From NCBI GenBank assembly GCA_013339765.2, contig CM023449.1, forward strand, positions 114,313,070 through 114,377,069: DNA of 64,000 nt, given 5' to 3'. The position numbers were made by a program, and so were the translations under genes. How positions within the stretch are numbered: the stretch's first letter is position 1; every line of letters begins with the position of its first letter. The notes below the pieces were generated by a model. It ran no database searches and was not told the origin of the DNA. It was given only the letters and a program-made list of their open reading frames with translations. Positions 11,001-26,000 of the stretch are shown here, one piece after another. Source of the DNA: Haemaphysalis longicornis (Eukaryota; Arthropoda; Arachnida; Ixodida; Ixodidae).

Positions 11001-14000
11001 GGTTGGCGAAGACGCTGGGCACGTGGAGTGTGTGAGAGACGCCGGGCAGCGAGCACCGTTCCGTGCGCCGTGTGACACATCTACTTCTCGCGCATGTGCA
11101 GCACGGCTCTCCAGGAGCCACGCAAAACTGCTCAATCTTCGGCCAGTGTAGCTCACGCTACAAAAAGCCCTCTTAAAGAAAGATGGTGTGAGGAGGTGCT
11201 TCTCACGGGGACAGGATTCGGCGCATAGAAGCAAGGAAAGCGAAGTGCGCGTGCGGTGGCCAGAATGAAGATCACATGGGAAAGGGAGCGAAGAAGAAGA
11301 AGAAGCGGGGAGGACAGTCATCCTCGCTTTGATTTTCCAGTTTTTTTTTCTTTTTTCAAAACCAACTGATCTAAATTATCTTTCCTAGGCGTCTCGTGAT
11401 TTGATACGAATTCCATTCATTTTTACCATCCTCTGTTGACTGGCCGATCCCCTGATTGGGTATGCGCCATAAGTTATCAGGATCAACAACAACAACAAGT
11501 CATGGCCAGTGCTCGAGGGGAGTAGAAGAAGGGTTTTCGGGGAACCACCGGCTGGGCGAGAACGTGCAGGGAACTCCCCTCCACTGCTCCTACTCCACCT
11601 ATGCCGATGATATTTCACTCTGGTCCTCCCACCGTAGCACAGCCCTACTCAAAGGAACTCTTCAACAAGACTGTGTTGCAATAAACAATCACGTTCGCTC
11701 CAATCGGTCCTCATGATCATGACAAACAAGAAAAGCAGAGTCCCTGATCGTGACCTCATCAACAACACAATTGATAATACCCCGATTCCAAAAACAGACT
11801 CACTAAAAATTCTCGGTCTTACTTATCACTATTCCGGTAGTTCCTACCCTACACTTCGAAGTATACACTCTCGGATCGAGCAAATGGTTCCTCCGTATCG
11901 CGCCACAAGTCGCCAGACTGGCTTACGGGAACACCTAAGTATTATAGATGCTATTACCATGTCCCGCATACTGTACACAGTGCCATACCTGCATCCCACG
12001 CCCGCTGAACTAACCAAACTAGAGGCAGCTCTCCGTAAGCTTTACAACATTGCCCTCGGCGTGCCCCACTACGCTCCTACTAACAATCTTATCGAGACCA
12101 GCACATATAACACTATAGAAGAATGTATTCAGATACACAAGCAAGCACAACTTCCGCGCCTTCAGACATCTCACCAGTGCAGGGCACTGTTGCAGACGAT
12201 GGCCTACCCTACTTCTTCGCTTCTTCCAATCCCCACAACTTCCCCTCCTTGGGCCACGTTCCCTCGTATCCGCATGAAACTCCTACCTACGATTATGAAG
12301 CCCTCCAGACATGCCACCTACCGCCTTCTACGCTGCAAAGGCCTCACCAAACGTTTCACCTTACTAGAAACGCAAGGATCGGCGGTATATTTTACAGACG
12401 CCAGTCATTTTTCCTCTACGGAAACATGAACCGCAGCATTCTTACGCCACTCGTCGCTGGTTTCCGCACAAACGCCTTTTTTCTGCCCGCAAGACGCCAT
12501 CTCCCTAGAAGAGCATTCCATCGTTCTTGCCATAGAGCATGCTGCTCTCACAACCCTTACCGAACACCCCACTTACATCTTCACAGATTAGCAATCGGCC
12601 ATCCGAAATTATTTATGCTATACCGTCAACCCCTTTTCTTCTAACCTGGTGACTGACACTTTCAACAGCCCTCCTTCTGACCTCTTTCTCCTGGTATGGG
12701 TACCTGGCCACGCTAACGTGGACCGCAACGCAAGAGCAAACGCGCTTTCCAGAGATCTATCCCCGCGTCCGCCTATGCTATGGCCAACCTAATACCATCA
12801 ATATTTCACTCATCTTCACGATCGTGCGACCCGTAAATTCACTCCTATCGCCTCGGCCGCCAAGTCTACCGTTCTCCAGACCCTCGCCTCACTGGTGCCC
12901 AAACCGTTCTTCTCCTCCAGGCTCATACCGGCTCCGTCCAATCTTATCACATTCTACATCGCATACGTAAGTGCTGCGGACCCCCAACCTCTCTTATTGC
13001 GGCGCATGCCCCTATATCCCACACTTCTACTGGGATTGCCACCCCCGAATCTTCCCCCTCCGTAAACGTGCGGAGTAAAATTTATCGAACTCGATATGCA
13101 CAAGCATGCCCATTGTGCCATCAAGAAAAACCCACGCTCTAGCACACCACACGGGAATGCCAAAGCATGACGGCTGTCCCCAAAATCAGAAACCCTAATG
13201 CGGAGCAATGGGAAGCACTGCTGGCCAGCGCCTGCTGTGAAGACCAGATCGGTCTGATTCAGCGCGTACGCAAAGCAGCAGAGGCCGTTGAAGCCCTGGA
13301 CCAAACGTACCACCCCTGCTGACCCCGTTGGAACTGTCGCACGTTGCACGAGCCCTGGGTGGAGTGCCACCCAACAACTAAAAAATATCAACGTTTTCCT
13401 CCTTCTCCTCCTCCTCCCCCCCTCCTCCTCCTCCTCCTCCTCCTCCTCCCTCTCCCGCATCACCTCATGGGGCATTTGGCTGGCTCCCCCGCACGGAACA
13501 GGCGTGCGGGTCACCCAGGAGGATATCTGCCTTCATAACCAGATCTCCAAGGACATTCTGGACTACTGTGAATACAGTGACGCCTCAGCCTCTATCGTTT
13601 AGCTGACCTGGACTTAGGTGGGTGACTGGGCACAAAAATATTTTCTCTCTCTCCGCTACGGAGCCGTACCTTCCTCCTGGAGGCTCTCTGCAGGGCGTGA
13701 ATGCCCAGGAGATCTTCGTGCCCAGCTTCTCCAAACCCCTTCGAGCCACTTCGAAGAGCAGCGTCGGCAAGCCGATGGCGTTCCTTAAAGGGACACTGAA
13801 GTGAATTTGTCAAGCTCCCGTTTTTGCTTGCACTGCGTAGACTGGCTCAAATTAGCACACTTTTCATCGTTTATCCGGTTGACAAATCGGTAATTATTTT
13901 ACAAAGCGCGAAAGAAGAAAAACTACCATGCGCGGTTTGCGGCGGCTGCACCAACTAAGGCTGTGACGTTGAGAGGAGGGGCGCCGTGATTGGACGATGC

Positions 14001-17000
14001 CCAAGGTTAGCAATCACACAAGTTTCGGTTTCGGTTTCGGTTCTGTAAAACATAACCAATGGCTTTGTTGGATGGGCATTCTCAATATCTCAGTAATCAT
14101 CGTACCGCGCTTCTGCCATGCTGTCGGCTGTAAAATGCGTAAGATAAGCCTCCCAGGACGGCTTGAAATCGTAGCATTCACTACCCGAGGCCTACGCAGT
14201 GCATGAACGCCCTCCGCGTCCCCGCAGACGCTCAAATGCCATGCGCTTTTCCCCCATATTTGGAGCTTGCCGCACTCATGCCTGTATCGTAAAAAGCGTG
14301 CTCGCACCAGGCCAAGGGTCTGTTGATTCTGGCCTGTGCCCACTGCCTGCAAGCAGTCGGTGCTCATGGCAACAGCACGCCAACGAGAACTCGCTAGCGC
14401 GCCAGTGCCAGCCTGCGCGCGTTTTGTGAACTAGTTCGTGTAGCCATGAACGTTGCGGCCCCAAAAAAGGTGAACTCAATATAGAAAACATCGGCGGAAA
14501 ACAAAAAAGTTAACTTACAAAAAAAAAGCACGTACCCGCGGGGATTCGAACTTGTGACTCGCAAAACATTTGGGGTGAATTCCTAGCGCCCCAGACTGCT
14601 AGGCCACGGAGCGGGACGCGAATGGCTTGCTAATATAAGGTATATATTGTACAACCGGTTTACACTTTTATTTAGTTTTGGCATTTCAAGCCGCTTAGGT
14701 GACTATTTGTTGTACTGCGATCGTGCAGTAAGCGTCGCCCGAGTTTCCACAGTAGCTCACGTCTAGCAATTGCATTTCGTAGACGGAAAAGCGTTCGCAG
14801 ATGCGTAGTCGTGCTGCTGACCGCTGTGCTTGTTCGCCCAGCGCAAAAAAAGTGCTTCCCGCGCCCTAGTTTTACACTGTACGGTAAAAATATCAGTTGA
14901 TTTTATTTGCTTAGTACCTATATTGACTTCGCTGACTCTTCTCCCGCCTTCAAGAGGCCTTATATTTTCCTACTGGCGTACCAGTCAGCGAAGCGTCGCA
15001 TGTGCAGCGCTTGTGTGAAGCGACCTTGACTTGGAGCTAGATACAGTGTACAAACAAACCAAGTAAAGAAAGGCACATTCTTCCATTCACAAACGTGTCC
15101 TGGCTTCGTTTCAACTAAGCGAACGAATTGCGACCAAGCAATTTTTTTTAACCTCCTTGATTGCGACGACCCGCCGGCGGCCGGCGGACGAAACGCTGGG
15201 CCGACTGACTCTCTCGGCCGGGGAGCCGTGCAGTAGCGCAGCCGTGGCGCAGCCAATTGCCAGCTGATCCCCTCCTGACGTCACACGAAAATGCCACAGA
15301 AAATGGGCGAGCGTAAAGAGAGGAGGACAGCGTTTTCGAATTAGTTTTTCTACTAAATAAAATCGCGTAAACGCGCCTAGAGTGGTCGAAACATGGCCTG
15401 GGGACTCCGGACTACAATTTGCGCTAGTAATTCCGCAATGTTTACATATCACTTCAGTGTCCCTTTAAGGAACGAGAGTATCCCGCAGCCCGACACCAGC
15501 GGTATCGACCAGCGCCTCACACCAGCGCACCACTCCTGTACGACGAAGCCATCGACCTCGACGTGAGCATGAACATTCCTGAACGAGGCTTTTTGTACAG
15601 TGACTGAACCGATCAGGTTACCTATGATTTTCGTTTTTGTTTGTTCGATTTTCGTCTCGTCAATATAATATGGCCCTTATCCGACATCAGTTGCCCCACC
15701 TATTTTCCTTAAGTTAAACTTTAACCTGCCTCATCAATAAAACAACCTGATTTGCAGATAGTTAAATCGCGAAGCGTTTTCCCACAAAACCCGAGTTTAA
15801 CTCAATCCAAAATACCAACTGCTTCGAGCGTGTCGGAATGACGCAGTCGGATGGATATCCGCTTCAAACGTGAGGGACCTACCTTAGATTCCGATTGCGT
15901 GAACCATTTTTACCTGAGACGCTTGATGTGCCTTCGGTTACCATCATCATTGTTTTATGAAACACATTGGCTGAAGTTCGCTTTCCTGTACTGCGTTTTG
16001 TAAAGGGGATGGTGGCCATCAGAAAGGCATAAACAGCTTCACTTTAATAATTTATTTCGCGAAAAGTTTGAGCTGCATAGTGTGGTTTCGTGTGGGTGCT
16101 GGTCAATGAGCCAGCAATAATTGAGTCGGTAACGTTCATTCGAGTCAGTTTGTAGGACCTGGAATAGTCGGTTAGGCCAGCAAAGCAATGAGTAGGTCGA
16201 TCACACCAGCTTAATCTTTCTAACTTATATTTATGTTTCTGCGACTGAAACTAGCCCTCCTAATTAGATACAGTTTTCAACTGCAATGCGATCCGAACAA
16301 TCCCGGTTCGTAAATCACAAAGACCGAAGACCGAGGCAGGCTTTGATGTCGTTCAGAAAAGGGAACGACGTTTGCAGTGGGCTGTTTACGTGCATTTTAA
16401 AGAGATACGATAAGAACGGTGGTTATAGCCTTAGGCATGGGCTTTCGACACGTTGTCGTCAAGCGACGACTCTCGTACACACCCTCGAACAGCTGCGCTG
16501 CAATCTCCAATGTGGAGCGTCACTGTCGGACAAGCGCTTACAACCAGCCTCGCAAGTGTTTGATTCCGAGCAGGTAAATAGGAGAAGGACCGCTTTTCAG
16601 ATGGAAGCGAAAAGCGAAAACGCCTCTGTGTTGGAAATTCGGCCCACGTTAGAGATCCCCAGGTGATCAAACTTAATCCTTAGCCCTCAACTGAGGCGCG
16701 CATCAAAGCCTAGGTGTAGCCTCTCTGAGTTTAACCCCGAAATTTCAAGTTTTTTTGAAGAAAGGACAGCTCACCTTGACGCAAAAGCAGCAGTAGTACT
16801 TGACGATGAAAGGGTGCCTGACGACAGAGGCGACCACCTTGTCCATAGCGGCCTGTTTGTGGCGCGAGAAGCGGTCCGTGTTGACGAGCTTCACCGTCCC
16901 CACGAAGTTCGCCGGGCGGAAGTTCACCTTGTACACGGCTCTGTACAGTGGACGAAGATGAAGCATTCATACGAACAGTAAGGCGACGACATCGTAAAGA

Positions 17001-20000
17001 GCGAATCCGCGTACCAAGTGCCACGAGCGCACACGAATGCACGTTCTGACTAAACGCAGCAGAAAATCAGCAACGAAACAGAAATGAAAACCTCCGTACC
17101 AAAAGTACTTGTTTTAAGAAAGGTCTGCCAGCGTCAGGACACGAAGGCAAAAATGAAAGATTCTGGACAAACAAACACGAAAACGAAAGAGTGTAAAAAG
17201 AACACCGCCTAGTGCATTGTATCTTCGAAAAAAAATATAATGGGCTCTATCGACACAAGTTAATCATTTTAAAGACGTAGAATAAACACACAAGTAGCTT
17301 GGCGAAAAGCACAACCTAGGGTGTCAACAAAATCAAAGAGGTCTGTCTTTTTTCACCGTCCTCCCGCTATAGGACAAAAAGTAAAAAAAAAAATCAAGGT
17401 CAAGAAGCACACAGTAACACAAAAACTGAGAAACCACTACCGTGCAGCACCTTGTATTTCCATAAAATGAACATTTGTTTATGGTAAAATATTTTATTAT
17501 ACTAACTTGAAATTTGGTCCTTTCTATGAAAACCAAAGAAATGCAACCAAAAAAAGCCCAAAAGTATACTCCAATTTAGCATAGTATAACCCAACCCGGC
17601 TTAAAACCGACGAAATAAGACTGATTTGGTTGATAATAGTTACATCTTGAACAACATTACAATCCACACAGGTGGCGCAAAGATGGCTTAAAACTGACGA
17701 ATTAAACCCGATTAGGCTGATAACAGCCGAATCTCGCAAGAACATTACAATGCAGACAAGTGGAGCGAAGATCTGAACTCATTAGTCAATATTCTAAAAT
17801 ATTCGGTACCAATTTTTTATCAACCGAAGGTTGGTTACAGTAGTAGCCTCATTTCTCAGTTAAGTCGCTGTTGATGATGATATGAAGTGAAACATCTATA
17901 AACATCTTTGTTTTGCACATTTATGAAGTCCCAGTTGCATACTTCAGTATACTTAAGAGTGGGTTCCCGGGCAAATATGTCGATATACTAGGTCTATGTG
18001 CTGATTTGAATATAAAATGAATGACTCGCCAAAACTGACGTGTAACTGAGTTCTGAAATGCTGAACAGAGTGCGGAACTGTGCAATGCACAACAGGCCCC
18101 ACTTGTTCTGCCGCATAGAATGAAGTAAAAAATATTGTGACTAATACCGCTTTTCCACATGCTCGCTATAGCTTCCTAAGTGCGTCCTTTACAATTTACA
18201 GCAGAGACGAAAGGTGATGTGATGAAGAAAGCCTCGGCCAGCGCAACAAAAAAGAAGTCTGTGTGGTCGAAAGCTGGATGTATACGTCCAATAAAAATTG
18301 CTTGGAATTCAATGGTGGGACACCACTGTCCCGAAAACTCTTGCCATGCAAACTAAAATATTAGAGCCAACACTGCCGTATAAAATATCCCTCCTGATTG
18401 TACGTAGAATGAAGACTAAGCCATTTAAAAGCACATTAGGGGAACTTGCGGGGCAGGAAACGAGCAATGGGCGAGATAAAGTGCAGAGCATACATGACTA
18501 ATGTTCTCAACGCTTAATTAGTTCGCTTTTACGGCAATGGGCGAGATAAAGTGCAGAGCATACATGACTAATGTTCTCAACGCTTATTAGTTCGCTTTTA
18601 CGGAGCTAAGCAACAACGTGTTTCGTTCGGGTACGGGGCGCCAAAGAATTTTGCACCCATTTCAACGCGGTAACGCAATCAGTAGTACTGATTCCAAGGT
18701 CTCGGAGAAGATAAAATATTGGTTTAGCTGCGCCGAATGCAGATAGCTCCGCGAAAGCAAGATATTTTAGGGGCGAAGCTCCTTAAGTCATGGGTATGTC
18801 CATCCCTTGTGTCTCGTGGTACGTGACCGCCGCATGCTTTCGGAGATGTCGCAAAGTGGGCCGCGGCAAGAACCGGCTGCAACCGGCAGCGCAAACTCGG
18901 CACCGGGAGCGCGAGCTTGTCTGTGTTCGCCAACGGAGGCGCGAGCGCACGTGCACTGCGAGGGGGAGATCACGCAAGAGAGAGAGAACAACATTTATTG
19001 AAAGCCTGCAATTAGGAGCGAGCCCAGTAGGGTTAGCCTCTAAGACGCGGCCACGACGTCGTGCCGGCGTGCTCTTGCTGCCGCTGCCAGACCGCACGCC
19101 CCGAGTTCCGAGAGGCGTCCCGTACCCGTGGGTGCGATCCTAGGCAGCTGGCGTTCGAGAGCCGCCTGCACTTGCTGGACGGCCAGGTGTTGGGTGCTGT
19201 AGTCCGACGAGGTCATCGCGTTCGTAATGTTTGGGGGAAGCTCACACAAGAGATCACGCCACGAACGCAGGCAGTCGTTCTCGGAGATCGAACGAGACGC
19301 AAGGACCTTTGCTCGTTTCCTCTCGTCTTGTTCGGGCACAAGTTCGCCCTAAATAAAAGTTCTTTCTTTACCGTTGTGTCCCATCCTACGTGAAAAATTG
19401 TGGTGAAGGTGCGGGGTAGTCCTCGATGGCGCGGGGTCTTTCACCAGGTCTGGGCCTTGGAGCATTGACTCCAAAAATAAAAGTTGATTTGTACAATGTA
19501 CGCACACAGTCTTACGTCTTTCTTAATGATGTAATGGGCGAACGTTCACGGGAGAGTTACGGTTACCGATGATCTCCCCCTCTCGAGCTTCGCCCCACTT
19601 ATCATCATTCATTCCGTGGATATGGCGTGATTTTTTTTCTTCTAAGGCGTGGTCCAATCACCACAGCAGGTAATGCTACACTGTGGGTGTGCTTGCTGTA
19701 CTCACAGAAGCAAGTTTCGGGTATGCGCTAAGGTTTACGTCAGATGTGTCTCTCTGAAATTTGCATGTTCCTACAGAAAATTTGGAGGCAAAGAGTGGGC
19801 TCGGGCTGCGCAGGGCAGGAGTGGTGGAGGTCAGTGGGAGAGGCCTTCGTAGTGCACCAAATAGGCTGTTGATGATGATGCATACAGCGCTGCGGGTACG
19901 TGTGCCTGTGGGTGTTAGCACTTAGCTATAGACTAAAAGCAATAACAGTTGAGAATGCATCGCAGCTTAAACTGAACATAATACTTTGAGCGCGTGCAAT

Positions 20001-23000
20001 GTCGACTGGTGTCAACAGCTTGAAGTATACCATGATTACTTTATCAGACTAACAACAACACGTGTTATAAGACGGAGTGTGTGCCGGACGCTTCGCTATG
20101 AGGTATTGCGTTGTCCTATACGCATTTCCTTTTCTATGGATATGTAACACCTAGCTAGTATAATAGTCTCACTTGTCCGGTACATGCCGGAGCTTTCGCC
20201 AAACACAGCGTTTTGATGACTTACGGCGGGAACCAGTACCCGCAGCTTCAAGTACAATGACTGTGATACTTTTTTCCAATGAGCACTGGTTGACGACATC
20301 AGACGGCACATCGTGACGCTAGGCTGAACGTCCAAAGTCTGAGTCTACCATTTGATAACTTGTTAACGTCAAGGTCTTCCGTTTCAAAACTTGATAACTT
20401 GTTAACACTGAGCGCACTCCGAGCAACATTATATTGCGCGGCGGCCCTCATGTACCGGTTGGCGATGTCAGGCTTCAGAATGTGATTGACCCCAAAGTGC
20501 GACGTTTAGTCTAACGTTGGCTAACTCTAGCGTTGAGCTCAATGACTTGCTAAGCGACGTCACGCATGTGGGTGTTGGCTAAGCAACGCCCCACTCATGT
20601 AACAGGTTTAGATCGAATCGTAACGTTAAGCCAACGTCTAGTCATGGCATGCCCGCGTCGCTCCCTCCCGCTGCCGCACATGCACCTTTTCGCAAGACAC
20701 TTATAGACGGGAAAACACGGGGGCTTCACTGAGAGTTCCAGTTCCACTTGCTGAAATTCTATGATAGCAACTTAGAATTATTTTAATCTCGCAATATTTG
20801 TTTCCGTGAAAAAGGACTTACGTAAACAGCATATGATTTTTGGAGAAGAGTTCGTTAGTGTCTGTTACTTTGACTACAGGCGGTTCACATGTCTGGGGCA
20901 ATCACGGGAACTCCACAGCCACGTACCCAAATCCGCCGGCCCCGAGCATTTTCAAGTTTTTGAAGTCACGCATCCGGGGAATGAAGGTGCTGAACTTAGG
21001 GGGTTTCTGGTCACTCACCTGCGAAAAAGTCCGGGAACAATGCTTTGAAGGCAGCGCTTCGGCAGTAAAATACACTGTAGTAAAAAAAAAACCTGAAGCC
21101 AGATTAATCCATGACTGTAGAGACTACAGCAAACGCAATTTACGGCAATGCAATCAAATGTCCCGATTTCTTCATTCCTAGCCCATTATACCCAGCGAAT
21201 ATAATAATCACAAGCAATACATTGCTCATTCCGTGAAAACTCCGCCGCCATCAGGAAGCAATCGCAGAAAGATGGCGCCAAAATTACCTGACCTAATTTG
21301 ATCTAAGGACACAGGGAGTTTCCATTCTCTTCCCCACTGGCCCTCCCCAAGCTGAGTAGCCAACTACGCAAACCACTGCGTTTGCATTGAAACAGGCGAC
21401 AGCGACGTCTATCGTCTAGGTTGCACACATCGTTCGCTTCGTGTGGTGCGTGATTCAAGAGATGGCGCAGGGGAGCCTAGGGCGCGAAGTTTGAAACTAA
21501 GCTGTACAAACGCTGCTGATAGGTCACAAATTTGGCTGCTTTGTCGCCTTGTGTTGTCGCGACCACGTGAGCAGCAATTTTGAACTCGGGAACAAAATGC
21601 TAAACCAGCGACATAACCCAGCGACCGATACTGGCCTCGCATAACATATCCTAAGAATTGATTCGGTTCCCCTTTGTTGTTATTTTCGTTCCCTTCTTGA
21701 TGATGAAGCAAACGAAATTCTTTCTTTTTGGTTGCATGACATATGGCTTGCCCAGAAAATACAAACAAACAATCAACTGTTTGATAGCGGTTACGGCATT
21801 TTGCAGTTCTCAAATTGCAAAGTGTCCAGTTCTTACCTATCTTGTGATCTTGCGCATAAATCTGTTGTGATATAGTCATAAAAAGTACTTATATGTACTC
21901 AAGAACTGTCGTAACAGTTGCACCGCAATACGGTGAAATGAGACTAGCATCTTCGACAAAGAGAGCGGGGTTCCGAATGACAGTATCAATCACTCTTTCA
22001 TTCAACCGCGATTTAGCACAGCCGCGACGAATTTATTTAGAGAAATGTATTTTTGATTTACCGAAACACAGTTTTGCAATCAAGTTACCCAAACTAAATT
22101 GATTCCTTTGCACGTTATCTGTGGCATGCGTGCGCTGAATGCGTTGTTGAGGGAATTTCGAAGCTGGAATTGAGAGTTGGCTGAATATGGTTCTATTTCT
22201 TTTTCATGCCCTATCCGGTTGAAACAGTTTTTGAAGCAAGCAATTTCTCGTTTGAATTAATTTCTGCATAAATCAGTCATACTTTCTCGAACTTCTGGAC
22301 AATGGAATCGCCGATAGCCATCCAGTCGGTAGCAGGGACGTCGGCGAGCCTTTCCAGAGACGTGCCCACCTCGCCAACGATGATGGTCAGCTTGCGCACG
22401 GTGGTGCCGAGCTCTTTGGCGGCCTCGGTGCTCTTCTTCATGCACTGCGATTGGAAAGAGTAGAGCATTGCGCTGGGCAAAGACGTTGCTATATAGAGGC
22501 AACACTATCGGCAGTGGGTAACTCAACTCTCACAAGTTCTAGATATTCTTGTTCACAGTTTGTTGCCCAGATAATGGACTGCTGCTGCTACCCACCGACT
22601 TCACGGGTTTGGTTATTTGCCACAGCGGCTGTTTTTAACAGCCAAGCTGTTTAAGAAATCGTAATTTTTCGTGTAGGCAGTTTGAACACCGAGAAATAGC
22701 GGAGCGCGCGCGTGAGCGCCGGCCTCACGGCGACCGCACGGCAGTTAACAAAACCAAGAAAATGCCTAGCGCTCGTGTGTGTGCCTCGCGACGACCACCC
22801 AGTGTCCTTTGCTCATGCTTGTCAAGCAAAGCATACACACTCAGGAAGCTTGGGCAGCATTGGCCAAAAGCCAGCGTTCGCCGTAATCGTCGCAACGCTT
22901 GCTCGGAACAAGAAAGACTCAGGCGTTCGCCTTAATCGTTGCAACCCTTGCTCGGAACGAGGACAACACGTCATTGTGTACGCTCTTCCAAGGGGATTAC

Positions 23001-26000
23001 CAATGATTACCACTTCCCCAAAAATGAAACAAGCTCACACCTATAGCAGCAATGGTAGAGTAAAGGTTGTTGCGGCAGTGAAGAAGTAGCAAATCGTCTG
23101 CAATCATGGACTTTAACCTTCGTGATGGCCGTAAAGGTTTTGTACAGCTTCGCTACCTTCACGTCCTGTGGGTTAGAGTGAGCTTCCTGCATTTTTTAAA
23201 GAAACGCACAAAAAACGGCTCAGGATTAACACTTTAACCCTAGTTATCAAGAGCGAGAACAAAAAGACAGCGCACACAGTTTTTGTGAAACTTCGCTCTT
23301 GCTTGAGATTCCGCAGCATGTCCTTTTGCTATATATACTGGATGATTGAATTCATCCTTTCGTATTGGCATATGAGCACGTTCAGACAGCCCAGCGGTCG
23401 TGCCATCGATGACGAAGCTGAAGAGCAGCTCTTTCGTGTGTGTGTGCTTCGTGTCTTCGTCTCCTCTGTCCTTCGTGTACTTCGTGCCCTCGTCTTCGTT
23501 CCTGTAAACTCATTCAGCGCAGTGTTTCCACATAGCAGTCACTAAACCCTAAACCACACGCAGAGATGAACCAGCCGCCTCTGGGAAATAAAGCGCAAGA
23601 GAAACAGTCGTTTCGCCACCGCCTAGTCACGTGGCATCACAGCGGCGACGTTCCGAGAAAGAGAAGCGGTAAGAAAGGAAACGTGCAGCGTGCCCACCGG
23701 CAGCTGAAGGTCAGTGCGGCTGAATGCATGACCTTAAAAGGTGCAGCGTAGTAGATGAGTAATACTCTATACTCTACTCCGCTCTACTATATGCAACGTT
23801 TGGTACACTTGTGCCTTCGCCCACGACTTCCGAATAAGATCTTTTCGTGGTTTGACTACATTTAAATGAGTAGCACCTGAGCAGTGCACTTGTTCATCAC
23901 TTTTGTTTGTGGGGCTCAAGCTAAACATTTCTATTAAGCGTGACTGGTGAACAAGGGTTGACGTAGATGCAAACCTTTACATAGCCGGTTGGAGTGCTAA
24001 GGTTGAAGGGTCGTTTTGATATACAGGATGATCAAAGTTAGGACGATAGATTAAGACGACAAAACGTTTTATTGGGAAATTTCTACAGTTTTCGAAGAAG
24101 TTGTAGCTGAATCGCCGTCACCGCCTTTTTTAGGTGGAATTGCCCGAATATGGTTGGTTTAACCCAGCTTAACTTTGTCTGAGGCTCGGGTTTCTTCGTT
24201 TGGCTTTTGTTGTACTTTGGGGCCGCTCGTAAAGCTTGTAAAATAATCTTTTTTTGGATGTTTTGTTGTTGTTTCATCTTCCCCTTGCCCATTTTTCACG
24301 CCGATTGAAAACTAGAGAGCCTTTGATTTGTTATTTTTGAATGATTCGCATGAGTGCATGCGAACTTACATAATCAGGCTTCTGTAATGCAGCTTCAAAG
24401 CACTTCAGCAATACATTGCAGAAAAACGTATTGCGAAATCACAAACCCCTGTTAAGTATTGTTCACTAGACTAGACAAAGGCTATACGGGGAAGCAATCT
24501 TTACGAGACTAAATTACTATATTGAGGGCTTGACTGCTTTGCATCAAGCCACTGCGGTGTTGGCTTCAATTCTATACGGAACGCATTACATGAAGCACAT
24601 TTTGCATGGTCAATAATATAACGTCACGAAAATATAACCTCGGGCCTTCTTAAAGCGAAAGCTCTTTTTACTGGGATGGATGGCTTTCAGTCAAAAATCT
24701 TTAACAGCCCTTCTTTAAGAAAGTTAAGAGAAGCCCAAAAGATTTACATCTAAACTGAGTCAACATTTGTGAAGAGGTTCGCTAAAAGGGCGTCCAACCT
24801 TCGCGGAAGGTGCGTGCAATCGATCGTCAAAACTTCAAAGACCAAAGCGCAAACGAAGAACGAGTCCATGCCACGTGTTTTCGAGCGCTATGTAAACGCA
24901 TCAACGAACGATCTAAATGTATAACGATACATGGTTTTGAGACAAGGGTATACTATTGTAGCCCTTCTTCATGATAGATGCATGCATTGGTTTATACAGA
25001 AGAGTTCCTCCTTCACGAATTTCCAGAAACCGCTCGACACAGTGGTAGTCCGGTTTCATTCACGCGCTGTGTGCCCAGAGATCATATAAAAGGTCTTTGG
25101 TCGACCAACTGGTCTATGGGAAACGTATTAGTTCTTTGCCAGGACATCACCGGTCCGATTCAGAAAGCTTTCGCTTTAAGAAGACGCTGCAGTGTAGACA
25201 CCTACGCAAGCCAGGCTTGCGTAGCGTGCCGAACCATGAACAATGCGCCAAATATCAGTGGTGTGCTGATGGCAGTGGGTGAAAAGCGAGCCTGTAGATG
25301 TCGCAGCTCGTATTTCTGCGGAGCCGAACTGCAATTGACGGACCCCAGATGACCGTTACGATGTAAGGCTCCACGTCTACTAAATTCGCCTATTCAAGAA
25401 ACAATTTATGTACATTGGCAAGGTTCTGAGACTGATTCCACGGAACAATAAAACGGTAGGGGTGATTTTGGATACCTTTCATATCAGGAGTATGACGTGT
25501 GTCATCGCACCAAAGAAGCTTATGTATCTGTCAGATATTCTTTGTATTTCCGCGTTTCTCTTGGTGGCAAGCACAAATTAGGTATTGCCGGTTAAAAGTG
25601 GTAAGTTTACTACGTTATATATCCGTCTCTGCCTATTCCCCCACAGAATTATCTGCCTATTCTCCCACAGCATTCCAATCTCCGCTGAGTGACATCTGCA
25701 GCCATGCAGTTTACTTTTCTGTATGACCTTTGAACCGTAGGGCTTCGGGAGCCGAATATTTCTCACATATAAATGTGGATGAATACTATCAAAGTCCAAT
25801 ACAATGTGCGGAATGTTTTCTATTTCCTTTCCACAGACCACACATGCTCCGTCATTTTTTGGTGTGCTTCCCCACAAAGATCTTCGTTCGCAAGCAACAT
25901 GGCCTAGCCTGAAAAAGAAAAGCGCCGTTCTTAAATATGTCACAGAGATTTTCTTACTAAAACGCATCTGCCCTGTACATCTCTAGCTAACAATGTGTTT

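Larger units (their letters stand above)
16941..20926. other. Intron between kinase exons 5 and 6
   Basis: Nearly 4 kb without a host exon that I could find. It holds a 70-bp tandem duplication (18464-18602), a LINE 3' fragment (18975-19340) and a GC-rich strip around 18780-18960. The rest is AT-rich and unrecognised. Confidence 0.5.

Noticed and set aside
12954..13514. 186-codon minus-strand frame with a Glu run
   Set aside because: The run comes from the (CCT)n microsatellite, and the opposite strand holds the LINE C-terminal coding end.
14537..14616. Functional tRNA gene
   Set aside because: Pol III boxes are present, but the sequence lies inside a DNA transposon and the arms do not fold into a clean cloverleaf by eye.
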